A stretch of DNA of 64,000 nucleotides from Cerrena zonata. Its lineage: Eukaryota > Basidiomycota > Agaricomycetes > Polyporales > Cerrenaceae. Of the stretch, positions 38,337-50,658 are shown one piece after another (the stretch's first letter is position 1; each line of letters begins with the position of its first letter). The stretch spans positions 1,116,001 through 1,180,000 of the forward strand of contig JASBNA010000007.1 of assembly GCA_038087015.1 (NCBI GenBank), in the 5' to 3' direction. Position numbers and translations under genes: made by a program. Under the pieces are notes generated by a model, which was not told where the DNA came from, made no database searches, and saw nothing but the letters and a program-made list of their open reading frames with translations.

Positions 38337-40138
38337 ATGTCACGGCTATCGTCCCCAGGAGCCTCACGCTCGAACACACCCCTTCCTCATGATCCCCTTG
38401 CTTCTACCTCATCAACTCCGTACCACAATCCAGGTACTCCCGGATCTTCCTTCAATCAGATTGCTTCCAGTCCCCCGAGGAAGCGTCAGCGAACACGGAC
38501 CATTGTCGACCACCCGGATCGTGACCAACTTGAATCACGTCAACCGGCCACCTGTAACGAGTGTTGCACTTCAGATGTATTTTTCGAAGTTGGAACAATC
38601 AAGGGCAAGGGTAATGACTGTCTGGATGAAAACCTTGACTTTTCCTCCAACCGCGATGAACGGTTCTATTTTCCAGAGGCAGACTGTGTGATCCAAGTTG
38701 AGAACACTCTCTTCAGAGTAAGTGATACATTTTTATTATCCGATCGAGTTCGTGGCTCGCCTCCGCTCGCCTAGTACACGGCGTGCCTAGGATTAGATTT
38801 GAAATCCAATGTCTCATAATCCGGCGCTCTGTGCAATACAATGCTCGCCATAATCCGAATCCCCGAGATCTAACAGAAACCTATACATCATACTCTAACA
38901 TTCATAAGTTTCAAACACATTTCATCTTCCATTTCAATCTCTTCATATCATACACTGAGGTCGTCATCGTTGACTGCTCTTATGTTAGGTTCACAAATTC
39001 GTTCTCGCTCGGGACTCTTCCGCTTTTCAGGATATGTTTTCTTTACCTATGGATCAATCTGGTAGTTGCGATCAGTCTCCACGTTTTCACGAAGGAACAA
39101 ACGACAAGAACCCGATCAAATTGTTTGGCGATACCGCAGAAGACTTTAGGATCATGCTCAGCCTTCTATATTCGCTGTAAATATTGTTACTTGTTTTATT
39201 TCTGTTTGTTGATATCTAAAGCTAATTGATTCGTGTGTAGCCCTCCCGAATTACAAATTTATCAAACCTCAAGCGCACCCGTACCCCAACTCCTCACCCT
39301 CACCTCCATTCTCAACAAGTACCATTTCGCAACAACATCGATATGGGCACTATCTGCGCTCTATGACGTCCTTTCTGGAAAACACGGCACTCCTCTCCCT
39401 CCTCATGACGTCAACAATCCACAATGTATCGAAACCCTACTAGAGAGGATAGTCGAAGTTGCCTGTGTATGCGGGCACGCCGAATTACGAGACTTCATTG
39501 AAGAACGATGGTGTGCACGAATTTGCACAGCGAGCGGTTCTCTCATGGGAATTGACGCATACCGGAGGGAGAGGGAAGCCCGGTGGGCTGTTCACGTAGC
39601 CGATAAATGGGAGCTTACACGGCTAGCGGGTGTTGCATATTACACACTTCTACTTGAAACCAACGGGGCGATTAACCAGTCATTTTCTTTCCATACTTCG
39701 ACCCATGACGACTCAAACACTGCCAACGAACCTCAGCCTGACCCTTGGATCCCTCCTGCGTTGACGAAATCACAGACCGTACGCCTCCTCGTCGGGCATA
39801 GATCCCTCATTCTCCTGGGAGACCAACTCCGGTCGACTACACCCACATTCCCACGTCCGGATGGATGTGTTTTCCATGTTCATGGTTGTTTGTCTGCATG
39901 GTCGACGGCGTGGAGGGAGGTTTCTCGGAGCGAGACGACGCTTTATAAATTCAAGTCTTGCGATATTATTGGCAAACTGAAGAGCATGGAGGAGCAGATT
40001 ATGGGTAATACGGATTTGCAGTGCGCGTTGACACCGGTTTGTAGGAGGCGGGCTATGAGTGCGGTCAGGGAGTTGAGGGAGTCTATTTCGAAAGGTTTAT
40101 CAGATCATTTTGTGGATATTACGAGAGAGGTGACTTGA
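38337..40138 (+). CDS. BTB/POZ domain protein
   Basis: Three exons (38337-38717, 38989-39176, 39241-40138) encode 488 residues. After a Ser/Pro-rich N-terminus with a basic RKRQRTR patch comes the BTB fold: RDERFYFPEADCVIQVENTLF, VHKFVLARDSSAFQDMFSLP, IKLFGDTAEDFRIMLSLLYS. The rest is helical and lacks Kelch or zinc-finger repeats. BTB proteins of this build are abundant in agaricomycetes. The family is generally linked to dimerisation and to cullin-3 ubiquitin ligases, but no substrate can be inferred. The first intron is 271 nt, long for this window, and pyrimidine-rich near its 3' end. I chose ATG 38337 because it follows the TATA box and keeps the BTB frame. Confidence 0.82.
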
Positions 40139-40346
40139 GGACAGGATTGGGAGATGATTTGACCCGGCTCTTGCACTATACCAAATATCATAAGTGTACA
40201 TATACATACATCCACTAAACTACCAATACAAGTCGGCCTCCATCCTATTTCACGGCTTCCACCAGCATGGAATAAATTATACGACGTGAGATACACTCGT
40301 GTTTCTCCTCTTTTGGTATAGTACAACCATGTGTAAGGCGTGGAAC

Positions 40347-42065
40347 TCAGACTAAGATCACGAAGTCATCCACCAGGTCATCGAAGACTCCGCTATAAAG
40401 TTCGCCTCGGTTAGATCTGGGGTCGGTTTGAGGGATATGCTTGCCGTCGCGAAAACGCAAAGTCAGCTTCTCGACAGGCAATCCGGATGACTTTCTCATC
40501 CTTAATGTCCTGCGGAGATTCCCAAGAAATGTGATTTCGAAGCCACCTTGGTCCTCATGCAATGACTCTATGCCAACGTGCAAGGTACGGAGGGAAGGGA
40601 AAGGGATATCATCCGTATTATGCCCATTGCCGATACCTGACCACTTGTAGAGCCCCAAAGGGAAGTCAATCACCGATGTGATATCAGGATCGAAAGAAAA
40701 ACCTTCCTTCTGACGTAGATCATCTAGGTCTGGGATGTCGCCCCGTAGCATGTCTCGCCATGTACTCATACCCCAATCTATCGACATCCTGTCTTTGAGT
40801 AATATGTTGATCTGCAGAGAGATGACCTCTCTTAATGACGCGATGAAGTTCCATGCATGTTGTAGATCATCCTCATTGTTGAACGACAATATGAGATTTT
40901 GAAGTCGAGGAAAAAGTGGGTGAATATGTCCGAGGAGTCGGGGAAAGGATTCATGCCCATACAAAAGGGCGATAAAATATTGACAAGGATGATGACCATT
41001 CGTCATTTGAGTATTGGGTAGGTCGACGAAAAATTGGTCCAAGCTCTCCGGCCAGGCGCGCAGCATTGAGCACTGGTTGGAGAGCATCCACGTATATGGT
41101 CGTCTCTGGCATGGACGTATTAGTTTCTTCAGGATTGGAACTAGAGTCTCTATTACAGGGAAGTGAGAACTCGGAGGATTTCGAAGTACGAGTTCGAGCT
41201 CATCCACAGACTCCATGTGGGATAGAATGGATAGACATCCATCTGCAATTCCACCAAAAGAAACCCGACGCAGGGGCTGAAAGCGAACTTGAGAGGAAGA
41301 TGTTTCCCCTTGATAATTCTTCTGTAGACCCGAGAGGGATAAGTGCTTCAATGATACAAAACTTCGAATGGTGTCGATCAATTGGGATAACGAGCTGGTG
41401 GTAGAGGAATAATGCCTAATATCCAAGACCTTTAAATTAGGCGGTATCATCCGTACGGTCCAATCTTCGCCGAGAGTGTATGTATTGCTGTGAAGTTCCA
41501 ATAAGTTGGGTAGAGACTTGAAAAGGCGATCTAATACTGAATCCAGCGTCCGTGGGAGATAGATTTGCAGATATGTTAATGAGGAGGATATTGGAAATTC
41601 GAGTTTAACTGGCTCAACGTTGCTGAGAAATAGCCTTCGGGTATGGGGAATATGGGGAAGAAGTTGTGACCATTCTTCAATCGTTCCTTCGTTAAAGGTC
41701 ACATCCAGAAGGGCTTGAGCAGCGTATTGCATATTTTCCAGAAAACAATCAGGATTTCTTGAGGGCATATAGACGAAGGAAAACATCCTTGGAGATGTCA
41801 GGATAAGACATCTCCAAAATCGACATACGTGCATTAACTTTATACACGGGAACCAAAATGATTGGCTTATTAATTGCAGAGCATCCGAAAAAACGTCGCG
41901 AGTATAATTGAAGAATATCTCCAATAATATTTCCGGTGGAAGAACAATATTAATCCGTGGTCGAATCAAGTTCTGGGATCCTTTGTAGAAAGCGATGGCC
42001 TGCTGATGTTGTGCGATCGTCCTCTGCAACTCATGGATAGCTGCGTCATGCGATTCGATACGCAT
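40347..42065 (-). CDS. F-box-like protein
   Basis: A long uninterrupted frame of 572 codons from ATG 42065. A short coiled N-terminus (AAIHELQRTIAQHQQAIAFY) precedes the F-box-like motif (INIVLPPEILLEIFFNYTR, then MHVCRFWRCLILTSPRMFSF). The remainder shows irregular Leu-rich segments (PNLKVLDIRHY, VSLKHLSLSGLQ) like the degenerate repeats of agaric F-box proteins. Such proteins usually join Skp1-cullin ubiquitin ligases; the target is unknown. The same frame continues upstream without a stop as LPIPSDFNAEDPP and meets an acceptor-like TTTACAG at about 42129, so a short first exon with the real start probably lies near 42130-42230. I could not place its donor. Confidence 0.72.
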   Translation of the reverse strand: MRIESHDAAIHELQRTIAQHQQAIAFYKGSQNLIRPRINIVLPPEILLEIFFNYTRDVFSDALQLISQSFWFPCIKLMHVCRFWRCLILTSPRMFSFVYMPSRNPDCFLENMQYAAQALLDVTFNEGTIEEWSQLLPHIPHTRRLFLSNVEPVKLEFPISSSLTYLQIYLPRTLDSVLDRLFKSLPNLLELHSNTYTLGEDWTVRMIPPNLKVLDIRHYSSTTSSLSQLIDTIRSFVSLKHLSLSGLQKNYQGETSSSQVRFQPLRRVSFGGIADGCLSILSHMESVDELELVLRNPPSSHFPVIETLVPILKKLIRPCQRRPYTWMLSNQCSMLRAWPESLDQFFVDLPNTQMTNGHHPCQYFIALLYGHESFPRLLGHIHPLFPRLQNLILSFNNEDDLQHAWNFIASLREVISLQINILLKDRMSIDWGMSTWRDMLRGDIPDLDDLRQKEGFSFDPDITSVIDFPLGLYKWSGIGNGHNTDDIPFPSLRTLHVGIESLHEDQGGFEITFLGNLRRTLRMRKSSGLPVEKLTLRFRDGKHIPQTDPRSNRGELYSGVFDDLVDDFVILV

Positions 42066-42129
42066 ATTGATCGCATGTTCATCCAAAGGTGGATCTTCCG
42101 CGTTGAAATCGGAAGGGATAGGAAGACTG

Positions 42130-43290
42130 TAAATGAAAGAGTCAGTATATTTCCTTTGACAGAGAGGACATGGTTTCGAACTGGATGGGAATCAACTCCA
42201 GCATGATACGATGACTGCCAAAGAACATATTCTAGTTTAGTTGAGTCATCTTGAACTGGGATTTTGTCATAACATGCCTTGTTAGTAGAACTCGGGAAGC
42301 AGTCGATGTTGGTTGAGTTCGAACGAACTGACGCAGCTTCAAGCTGATATTATGTCACGCGTCACAAGCCACATCCTCTAGCATCTTTTGTTAGATAAGG
42401 CTAGAATTAGTACTGCAGTAAATGTTCAAGATGCACTACAGCGTAGGTATCTTCAAGAGTGGGTGCGTGTTCAAGTTTGAATTTAAATTCCAACACACAG
42501 TACGCTGAAAACACTACAGTATCATCACCTACACTTAAGACGATCGAGATGTAAGCCCCACATACTACCCCAAAATTCCGGCACGATCCTCGCAACGGTA
42601 GGAGTCCCACTATGAGGCTACAGTCCAATGATACCACTCATGACTGTGTTTTTCAATATTGCCTCTATTCGCGCTACTTCCAGTGTGCAATGGAAGACAG
42701 CCCAGCCCAGCCTGTAAGTCCGACCAGAACACAGTCAAGGTTTCCCCATTCTGATTCTGATCGTTGGACCGAATGGGCGGTTCACCATGCTCGAATCTCA
42801 AGGTAAGGGTATCCTGGAGGATGCCGAGAGAATGAACAGGTTGCGAGGCAAGAAAAAGAGACTGAAATATCCCAACGTCAGTCGCACCTCGAGACGAAGC
42901 TAGTTCGGAGAGAAGAGATATCATCATCGTTAGCATAGACAATACACAATACGTGAAGAAACGGGTCGTCACAACACATGAGACATGAGACATAATGTAA
43001 CAGGAATATGGATGAGGAAGGAAAGAAAGGCAAGGAGCAAGATGAGCAAAAAGCGAGTAGCAGGGTGGATGAGAACACATTCAAGCATCGGCGTGATAAA
43101 ATAAAAAGCGTGTAATTCTTGACAATCGAGAGAAGAAGAAAAAGAAACCATATACACATCATACCGTGGATGACCAAAGACCATCTAGTGACCGACCTAT
43201 GAATTAAAACCTATGCATGGAAATCATCGATCCAGTGTTCGACTTCATCAATACAACATTCGTGAAAGCGACCTATAAATGCGGCAAATC
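42130..43290. other. Intergenic, F-box 5' side to FYR gene 3' end
   Basis: About 1.1 kb between two minus-strand genes. It probably holds the missing first exon and promoter of the F-box gene and the 3' UTR of the FYR gene. The open frames in it have no recognisable domain. Confidence 0.45.
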
Positions 43291-46200
43291 TTACGACCGT
43301 TCGACTCGCGGCGAGGAGGTATTCGCAGGTGGAGGGTACGCATTCATGATACTCGCCAGTGTCGAGGATGACGGCGGTGGCGGTGGTGGAGGGGAAGCTA
43401 CACTGTTAAAGTAACTGCGCCCTTCACCTGCCTGACTTTCTCGATTCTGTGAAGTATAGGGTGACGTAGGACCGTGCCCATTTTCTGTTCGTGGGGTGGA
43501 TGGTTGTATAGGTCTACCTGGAGACTGAGTCCGGATGTTTGAATCCGGAATCACGTACTCGTGGAAGCTATCTTGCTGCTGTTCCCTCGCCCTCGAACTC
43601 TTCCTCCCTCTTCTTTCTTTCCGATTATGCTGCGCAGGATCCGGCGGCGGGGGTGGGGGAATCGCGTACTCCTGGTGAAACGTCAGAGGTTTAATGGTGC
43701 TCGTCATAGTGACCGGAGCCCCTGTGATAGTCACTGAAGTAGCATTGCTTCTGGGCTTTGCAGGTTGTCCATTGTGAATATCCTCGGAATCGACCTGGAT
43801 AATTTGCAATTCCTTGGGACGTTCACCATCCTCGATCTCGATTAGTTCCCCTTGTTGTTCCGAATAGAAATGGGTAGCCATCCCATTACCAATCGTAACA
43901 TCATGGTCACGGATACCTTTCCCTCGCCGCCCGGCTGCATTCAGCGGATTAGAGCTACTCGCTTCATGAGCAGCAGCGGCGGCCTCTTCCTCACGAAGCC
44001 TATTGGCAGCCTCGATGCCGTTGAGGTGTTGAACAAGACTACTGCCATTGATATCGGCTTCGTCAGGTAGAGCAGGAATAACGGCTGCATGCCGTCCACC
44101 AAGAGGTCTAGAGCAAACACAAACGAATTAGCTTCTGTGGTATTTCAAAAAACTAAACACCGCGTTCCGGTCGAGATCGACAGGAACCGCAGGGACAACA
44201 GCGCCCAGGGTTCCGGGCCGGTCTCAAACTCTCGACCTGTCTCTCAGACACGTCTATCCATCCATCATGAACGCCAATCCAAACAAACTCAAAACCTTAA
44301 CGAAGAAAGAAATCAAGAAACCACGACTGAGAACACTCACCCTCCCTCAACAAACTTTTGCCAGACATAATTCTTCAACTCGTTCGCTCCCGGTAACTCC
44401 TGAATCAAATGCTTGATTGTGTTCTGACCTAGACCAAAGAAATCCGGACCCGAGACTGAATTACTATGCTGTCGGTTCCGAATATTATTGGCCGCTTTCA
44501 CGATGGCAGACCAAGCACCGGTAGCGGTTCCTGCGAGGATGGGACTGTCGCGATTGTCGTCTGCGACAATTTGGAACTTGGGACCATCACCACCGTCGAG
44601 AATCTTGCACCGGTAGTTGACTTCAGCCGAAGGGTCCATGGTGGAGTAATACCGTCTGTAAAATATCGACGTTAGGCACTCTCACATTGAGGTTGTTAGA
44701 AAGGGGAAAACGTACCGAGTAACCTCGTAATTAATCGGGAAAATATACCTCTCCGTATGAAAATGCTCCCTCTTACAAATAAGTCCCAGATTATAAACTG
44801 TCATTATCCCTACTGTCAGCGGTAGTATCGGCCTCCCATCCTTATCTCTGGGGACGGTTGGGATACTATGACTCTTGCTTGTCACTGTATGCGCCTTTAA
44901 CCGTTTGGGTTTTGCATGCCGTTGCAGCTCACTCGGTCGCCCGCCAGAAGGACCGGCGGTCCCCGTCGGTCGAAGGGTGATTTGCATCTGCGACTGCGCA
45001 GCCTTATTAGGATCCATAGGTGTTGCGCGATAATCAGCTGAAGGTGCCAAGGTGACAAAGTGGTGGAACGGTTGGAAGGTCATTTGTGATGGTTGTCCCG
45101 GTTGTGGTTGGTTCTCGAGGATGATGGGATGCTCGTGTTGAGCGGGCTGAGGCAGCCGTCGAGGTCGTGGTGGAGGTTGTTGTTGTTGAAGCTGAGACGG
45201 TGGTGGTGGCGGGGGAGGTATGGAGAGAAACTGATGTTTTTCCTCCTGAGGAGATATGAGTACGAGTGGTGACTTAGGACTATCTTGAAGTTTCAGTTGA
45301 GGGACTGGATCAGGCACTGGAGAAGGAGGTGGAGGCGGTTGAGATGGCTGAGGTGGTTGAGACGGAACCTCTGGATGCTGGTGAGGTTGAGGCTGCGGAG
45401 GTGGGGGCGGGGGCGGGGGAAGAGTGTTCTGGGGCGGTTGAGGCTGGGGTTGCGGTGTGGGCGGAGGTGGGGGAACTTGGGATTGCGGGGTAGGAGATGG
45501 AAGAATCTGAACGTGTGCGGGAGAAGGAGCGTGGGAAGGTGAAGGTTCCGCACGTGATGAAGAATGGACTAATGGAGACGAATGTTGAGCAGGAGGCGGA
45601 GGTGAGTATCGGTGTGCTTGCGGTGGCGTATGCGATGATGTATGGCGAAACTGTGGGGCAGGCGGCGGCGGTGGAGGTACGGCGTACGTCTGAGGCTGAT
45701 GTTGAGGATGGCTCGAATTCTGATGATGATTTTGCGGTGGTGGTGAATATTGATACGGAGACTGGATATGGTGCACATGCGGGGACTGATTCGGATACTG
45801 GTGGCCTTGAGTATGGTTGTGGTGAAGATGAGGAGAATGGTGCGGTTGGTGATGATGCTGATTCGGATACTGGTGTTGGTGTTGATAGGACGAGGACGGG
45901 TCTACTTGCATTTGAGCATGATGCGCCGACATGCTGTTGTCATATTCCGCTCCCTGCTCTGGCGCATTGTGCACATTGTTTGCTTGTGGAGGGGCGGGAG
46001 GCTTCAGGCGGAGCCTAGTACCGGTCTCGGACACCAGCCACGGGGAGTCTCTCTGACCAGAAGGCGAATGAGCATACTGCAACGGGGAGGGATGGTGATG
46101 GCTGTTGTCGTTCCTACTTGTGTTAGCTGCCGCAGCAGCATTGTGTATTCCTGCACCACTTCCACTGCTCCCCTCTTTATGCTTCTGCGACCCTCCACTC

Positions 46201-46941
46201 GCACCAGTGGCTCGAGGTCGCCGAGCCTGTCGCTTTGCTTCCTTTGCTTCTTCCTCTTGACGTTCCCTCTGCTCGGCCTCTTGTCGCTTGCGAATGTGTG
46301 GACCGATGTGTCGCGATCGCACAAGCGGGTCTTCATCCAAGTCTTCGAGTTCGGCTTCAATGATACCTTGATCGAGATTGGCAGCAAAGACTTTCTGCAT
46401 GCGCGGGTTGGCCAGGCTGCGAGGATAAGCCGAGCTAAGTGGAGACGGCAGGCTGTTTGGTGACGAAGACATGGTGTTTGTTTCGAGTTCAGCAATACGT
46501 TCAAGGAGAAGGCTACGTAGACAAGAGTATTAGCGATATACGAATGGCAACAAGCAACAAGAGGCAGAGGTGGCTTAAGCACACGGCGACCTAATGGGGA
46601 CGATGACCATGAAAGAAGACGACTTACGATCGCTCGCTTCTCCATTGAAGGTTTCTCTTTGCTGTATGGTCGATCTCGTGAGCGGCATCTCTAAGTTTCT
46701 AAGAGCGCAATATAAGATGAAAGCATCATTTCGAGAGACCACAACAAACCTCTTCAAGTTCAAAGTACTTTCGCTTCAATTTACTATACTTTTCGCCGAC
46801 GTCCTGAGGGTTGGTCGGTTTTGGAGCGCCACCTGGAACACCAAAGGGTGCCGAAGGTTGAGGACCAGAGATGATCATCTGAGAGGGCAAGGGCGGAGGA
46901 CCCATGAGAGCCTCTTGTTGCTGACGGGGGGGACGACTCAT
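43291..46941 (-). CDS. FYRN/FYRC (FY-rich) domain nuclear protein
   Basis: Exons include 46750-46941, 46628-46698 and 44716-46512, then smaller ones to TAA/TGA at 43291. The start MSRPPRQQQEALMGPP is a clear ATG. The first two exons encode a predicted coiled coil (KLKRKYFELEE, KLRDAAHEIDH, LLLERIAELE). A very long Pro/Gln/His-rich disordered block follows (about 45000-46000). Then come FYRN (VYNLGLICKREHFHTERY, RRYYSTMDPSAEVNYRCKI) and FYRC (PDFFGLGQNTIKHLIQEL), and a Pro-rich tail. FYRN/FYRC pairs fold together and occur in chromatin proteins such as trithorax/MLL and TBRG1. This gene has no SET domain or PHD finger, so it is closest in build to TBRG1-like proteins. A nuclear, chromatin-linked role is inferred from the family only. 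Confidence 0.85.
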
Positions 46942-49900
46942 GGGGAAAGAGGATGAGAGATTGGAGGGAGAAGGGAGGGAGTGCCGGAATTAGGCGCAGT
47001 TGAATACGGGCAGAATATATAAGCCACGCCCCTTGGCCAACCAAAGTGGGCGAATGTACAAATCCGAACTCTCCGTGCCAGGCTTCATCCAACTACGCAT
47101 GCTATCACTGGCTGGCAGCTGCACGGCCAGGGTCCATTGATTATAATTATATTCTGCCATGCATGTCCTTATTCTCTGCTATTCCTGCATGCTCCCAGCC
47201 GCTGTGCCCTGGTCTGAGCCCCGCTGAGCACGGCTGGGAGGGATGCAGGGAATCGGAGCCGGCGCTAGAGATTAGGCAGCGCCATATCCGGGGACGAGCG
47301 TGGCGTTTCTCCCCAAATCAGGCAAACGCGCGGAGCCCTTCCCCTTCTTGGGCACCCTCGCCCATCTTGGGACACCGACAGCCACAATCAGTCTCTTTTC
47401 CTTTCATGTCTCAACACCCCTTCGTCCTCGCTTCACACTAGCCTCAAAGTGACACACCGATCTGCCCTGGACATCCCATAAACTCCGGCATCTGACGTGT
47501 TACATCCGACAGAACGCTCCGCTCGCGAATTCGAAATCTCCCATGCATGATGATCCACCACTCGAACACTCACCCTCGGCTGCTGCACGGCCAAAACAAA
47601 ATTGGACCCAGAAGGCTCCTTCGGTTGCTATGCATGTCTTCCGTGTCGCCTGCTGCAGTGACAACCAACTCAGAATGCTTCATCAATTAACTTGCGACAA
47701 CGACACACACCCCATTTTTAGAACTCATTCCAGTACATCCTGGATGCGCCATGCCTATTTCTATCCAAACTTTCCAAACCGGGCCAAATGCAAACTATAG
47801 AAAGCGGAAGTATTTTCCAATCACATTTTCAATTTCGTATCTTTGATCGCCCTAGTCCTAATTGGGAAGACTTACGCCCGAAATGGGTAAATCCGTGTCC
47901 GAATGTGCGAGTGGCATCATGTGTACATCTCTGACCCTGATTTGCCAAGCCGAGTATCGTTCTTTACATGAAATCAGTTGTCTAATCACAGCTGTCAGCA
48001 GGTGTATCATACCTGTGACATAAGCAACCGTTCAAGCAATCCCCTCCGAATCTGTTCAAACTAGCACTGCGCTTTTTGTTCCGCTCAAAACATATATATG
48101 CATCATAAGCAGTGTTTCCTATGCTTCAGTGGCGGTAGATAAACTTCAAGCGAAACGCCTTGAACGCCTCCGTCTCACCACGATACAGATTTAGAAGCAT
48201 CAGATATAGTCAAAAACGTGCCCATCTCCACGCTCCCAAAAAAGGACCCCATTTAGAAACCGGGTCAAAATTACCTCCCCCCTTTCGTCTCACGATCATC
48301 CACGTTTCAAATAAAAATAGGAACAGGTAGGAACAGGAAGGTACATCTCCAATTCATGTCCTTGCTTCGGAGAAATCCCTCAAGCTACGCAGTGACTATG
48401 GTCTAATGGTTTGACAAGTACGCTTGGCCCAGTCCCCATCTCGTCCATCCTTCGCACCTTTTTTCTAGGTTCGTTTTAACTCTCGATCCGGCCGGAATGC
48501 TAGCATAGCGTCAAGTCGGCCGTTTCAGATGTCTTTCCTGGGCTCTACGATATCCTTAACCGAAACGTTTTTGCAAAAACCCAATCATCTCCCCCATCTC
48601 TCCATTGGAAATACGGAACTACACCCTCATTGTGTTCATTAAAGGCCAAGTCAGCATAATGACAGTGGGAATCCTTCCGACTCTTTCGTGATGTCATGCA
48701 ATAGCAAAACCGGTAAATACAACCCATAGAATCTTAACTATACAAATATGTGACAAGGGAACAGAGGTGGTTGTGTAAGTGGCGTTCTATTACAATGAGC
48801 ACTCGTGGGCTCAACGTGGATAAGAAAAGGTCAATGGTAATGGTGAATTGCTTGCGGTCGATGACGGCCGTGGAACAGACGGGATCACGCTGAAGAATGA
48901 GACTCCACCTTGACAGGGAAAGGTTCGGGATGCTATGAGGCTTAAATGGATAGATTAAAAGCGTTGAGTATGGAGTTACGTTGCCGTGTTCATCGGAATA
49001 GGATCACTCCGGGGTAGCGTTGAAAACAACAATACCAAAGAGGGAAAATAACGTCGTACAAAAAAGTTGAAATGAGGGGAGTTAACGGAAGAGGGGTGAC
49101 TAGATGTGGTAATATGCTCATAAGGAAGGATAGAAAGAGGAAGGTACTTAAAAGTGACAGACGTGGAGGGAATCGAAATCGAGACTAATCCGGAAGGATA
49201 TTTCAGAGGGAAAAAAAACGGAATACCAATACCGAGGACAGGTACATCAATAAAGAACGGGCAGAAAGGGAACTCTCTTGCAATGATACCACTGGTCGAC
49301 ATCAGAAAGGCGATAGAAGGGGAAATTAATAGAGGCACATAGCCAGGACATTAAAATAAATCGACCGGAACGTACCAACACCGTCGAGTGACGACATTCG
49401 GCTCTCATAACCATCGATATCGTTGTAGCCCCTTCAGGACTACTCAATGTTCCGCAGCCAGCGAGAGCGGTGTACAGGATGACCTTCCTGAAAGACTGAA
49501 TACAATGAACCTGTCGACTAGGATGCACCCTTCGACGGTTTTCGGGTGAGAAGACGGCTACGAAGACAGGCCATATTGGAAAATTCCAACTACAGTCGGT
49601 GAATCACCTTATTTGTAACAAGGCGATATGCCATGGTGTGACCGTATATGGCTGAGGGAAGACGTAAAGTCTGGACCGCACGCAAGGACTTTACGCCGGA
49701 GAATAAGGATTGAGATTCTAGACAAGAAGGTCCTCGGCATTGAAGCTTGAAAACCAGAAGGCAAATAGACAGAGTAATTTTCACTCTATTTGTAGACCCG
49801 TCCCTTAGTCTTGGAGGCGAAGCCGGCGAAAAGAAGACGACGGATAACTTCTAGGATGAGACCGGCTCGAAGGGTGCCTAAGGTTCAATACCAATACCAC

Positions 49901-50658
49901 CGCATTTTAATGAAAATGGACATCGCACAAACGCCGCCAAAGCTTGATAACACAAAGTACATGTGCCGACGCTGTCGCGGTGAGAACTACGCACCTGGGA
50001 TTGAAACGCAATTCGTTAGAACCCAGGCACACAAGGAAGGAGACATATGAATGGAACATACACATTGGATATTATACATTAGCCAATACATACCGAGAAA
50101 TGAAACATGCAGTCTATTCGTAATATGACAGAGAACGAAACGTATCACATTACACTGGTATAGTGGATAATTAGCAGAAAACGGAGAAGTACTCTGTCTG
50201 GGGTGATAAGACAATTGTCATCATATTCGTGCATGCATGGCCCAACATAATCTTACGTATGCGTTTGAGAGAGAATGAAAAAGAAAGACAGAAAAGGGAG
50301 GTTACAGATGAAGAAGAGAAAGAAGGAGAGATAATAGGACAGGGAAGAACGGAAGACAGGAAGAAAGACGGCACAGGAAGACCCGGGGAACTACACACAT
50401 CGAATAGAACCTTTTTTACACTCACCAACAAAGGGTATAGTGAGGAAAGAAGAAATGAGATAGTAGACAGTGATAATGCAACAAGAAACTGGAAGTGTTC
50501 ATGCGAGAAGTTCGAGTGATGGAAGTAAATTGCGGAATTGGCATAACGAATAAGCCATAGAAGACGTATTACTGATTAAGCCTGGATACCGTGCATAAGA
50601 AACCAGACAAACGGTAGGGCAGGTACATACTCACAGTACTGAAGCTTGATGCAAGGTG
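46942..50658. other. Long non-coding stretch with one strong hairpin
   Basis: About 3.7 kb between two minus-strand genes. The left part should hold the FYR promoter; an AT-rich TATA-like stretch at 47015-47022 is about 75 bases from its ATG. The right part should hold the 3' UTR of the large Ser/Arg-rich gene. An imperfect hairpin lies at 47181-47253. The region 49000-50550 is purine-rich on the plus strand. I see no accepted gene: the open frames at 48976-49338 (-), 49154-49342 (+) and 50229-50519 (+) have low-complexity or featureless products. Confidence 0.45.
47181..47253. repeat. Imperfect inverted repeat (about 22-bp arms, 29-base loop)
   Basis: The left arm (47181-47201) contains CCTGCATGCTCCCAGCCG and the right arm (47231-47253) contains CGGCTGGGAGGGATGCAGG. 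They pair almost fully, with one small internal mismatch and bulge. There is no protein-coding context around it. Confidence 0.55.

Noticed and set aside
45285..46463. Several long open frames antisense to or shifted from the FYR gene
   Set aside because: They are shadows of the repetitive Pro/Gln/His-coding DNA.
48397..48470. tRNA-like start (ATGGTCTAATGGTTTGAC resembles a D-arm)
   Set aside because: No matching acceptor stem and no T-loop GGTTCGA at the needed spacing.
49154..49342. 62-codon plus-strand open frame with protein-like product
   Set aside because: Begins without an ATG, no known domain, purine-rich low-complexity DNA open on both strands.
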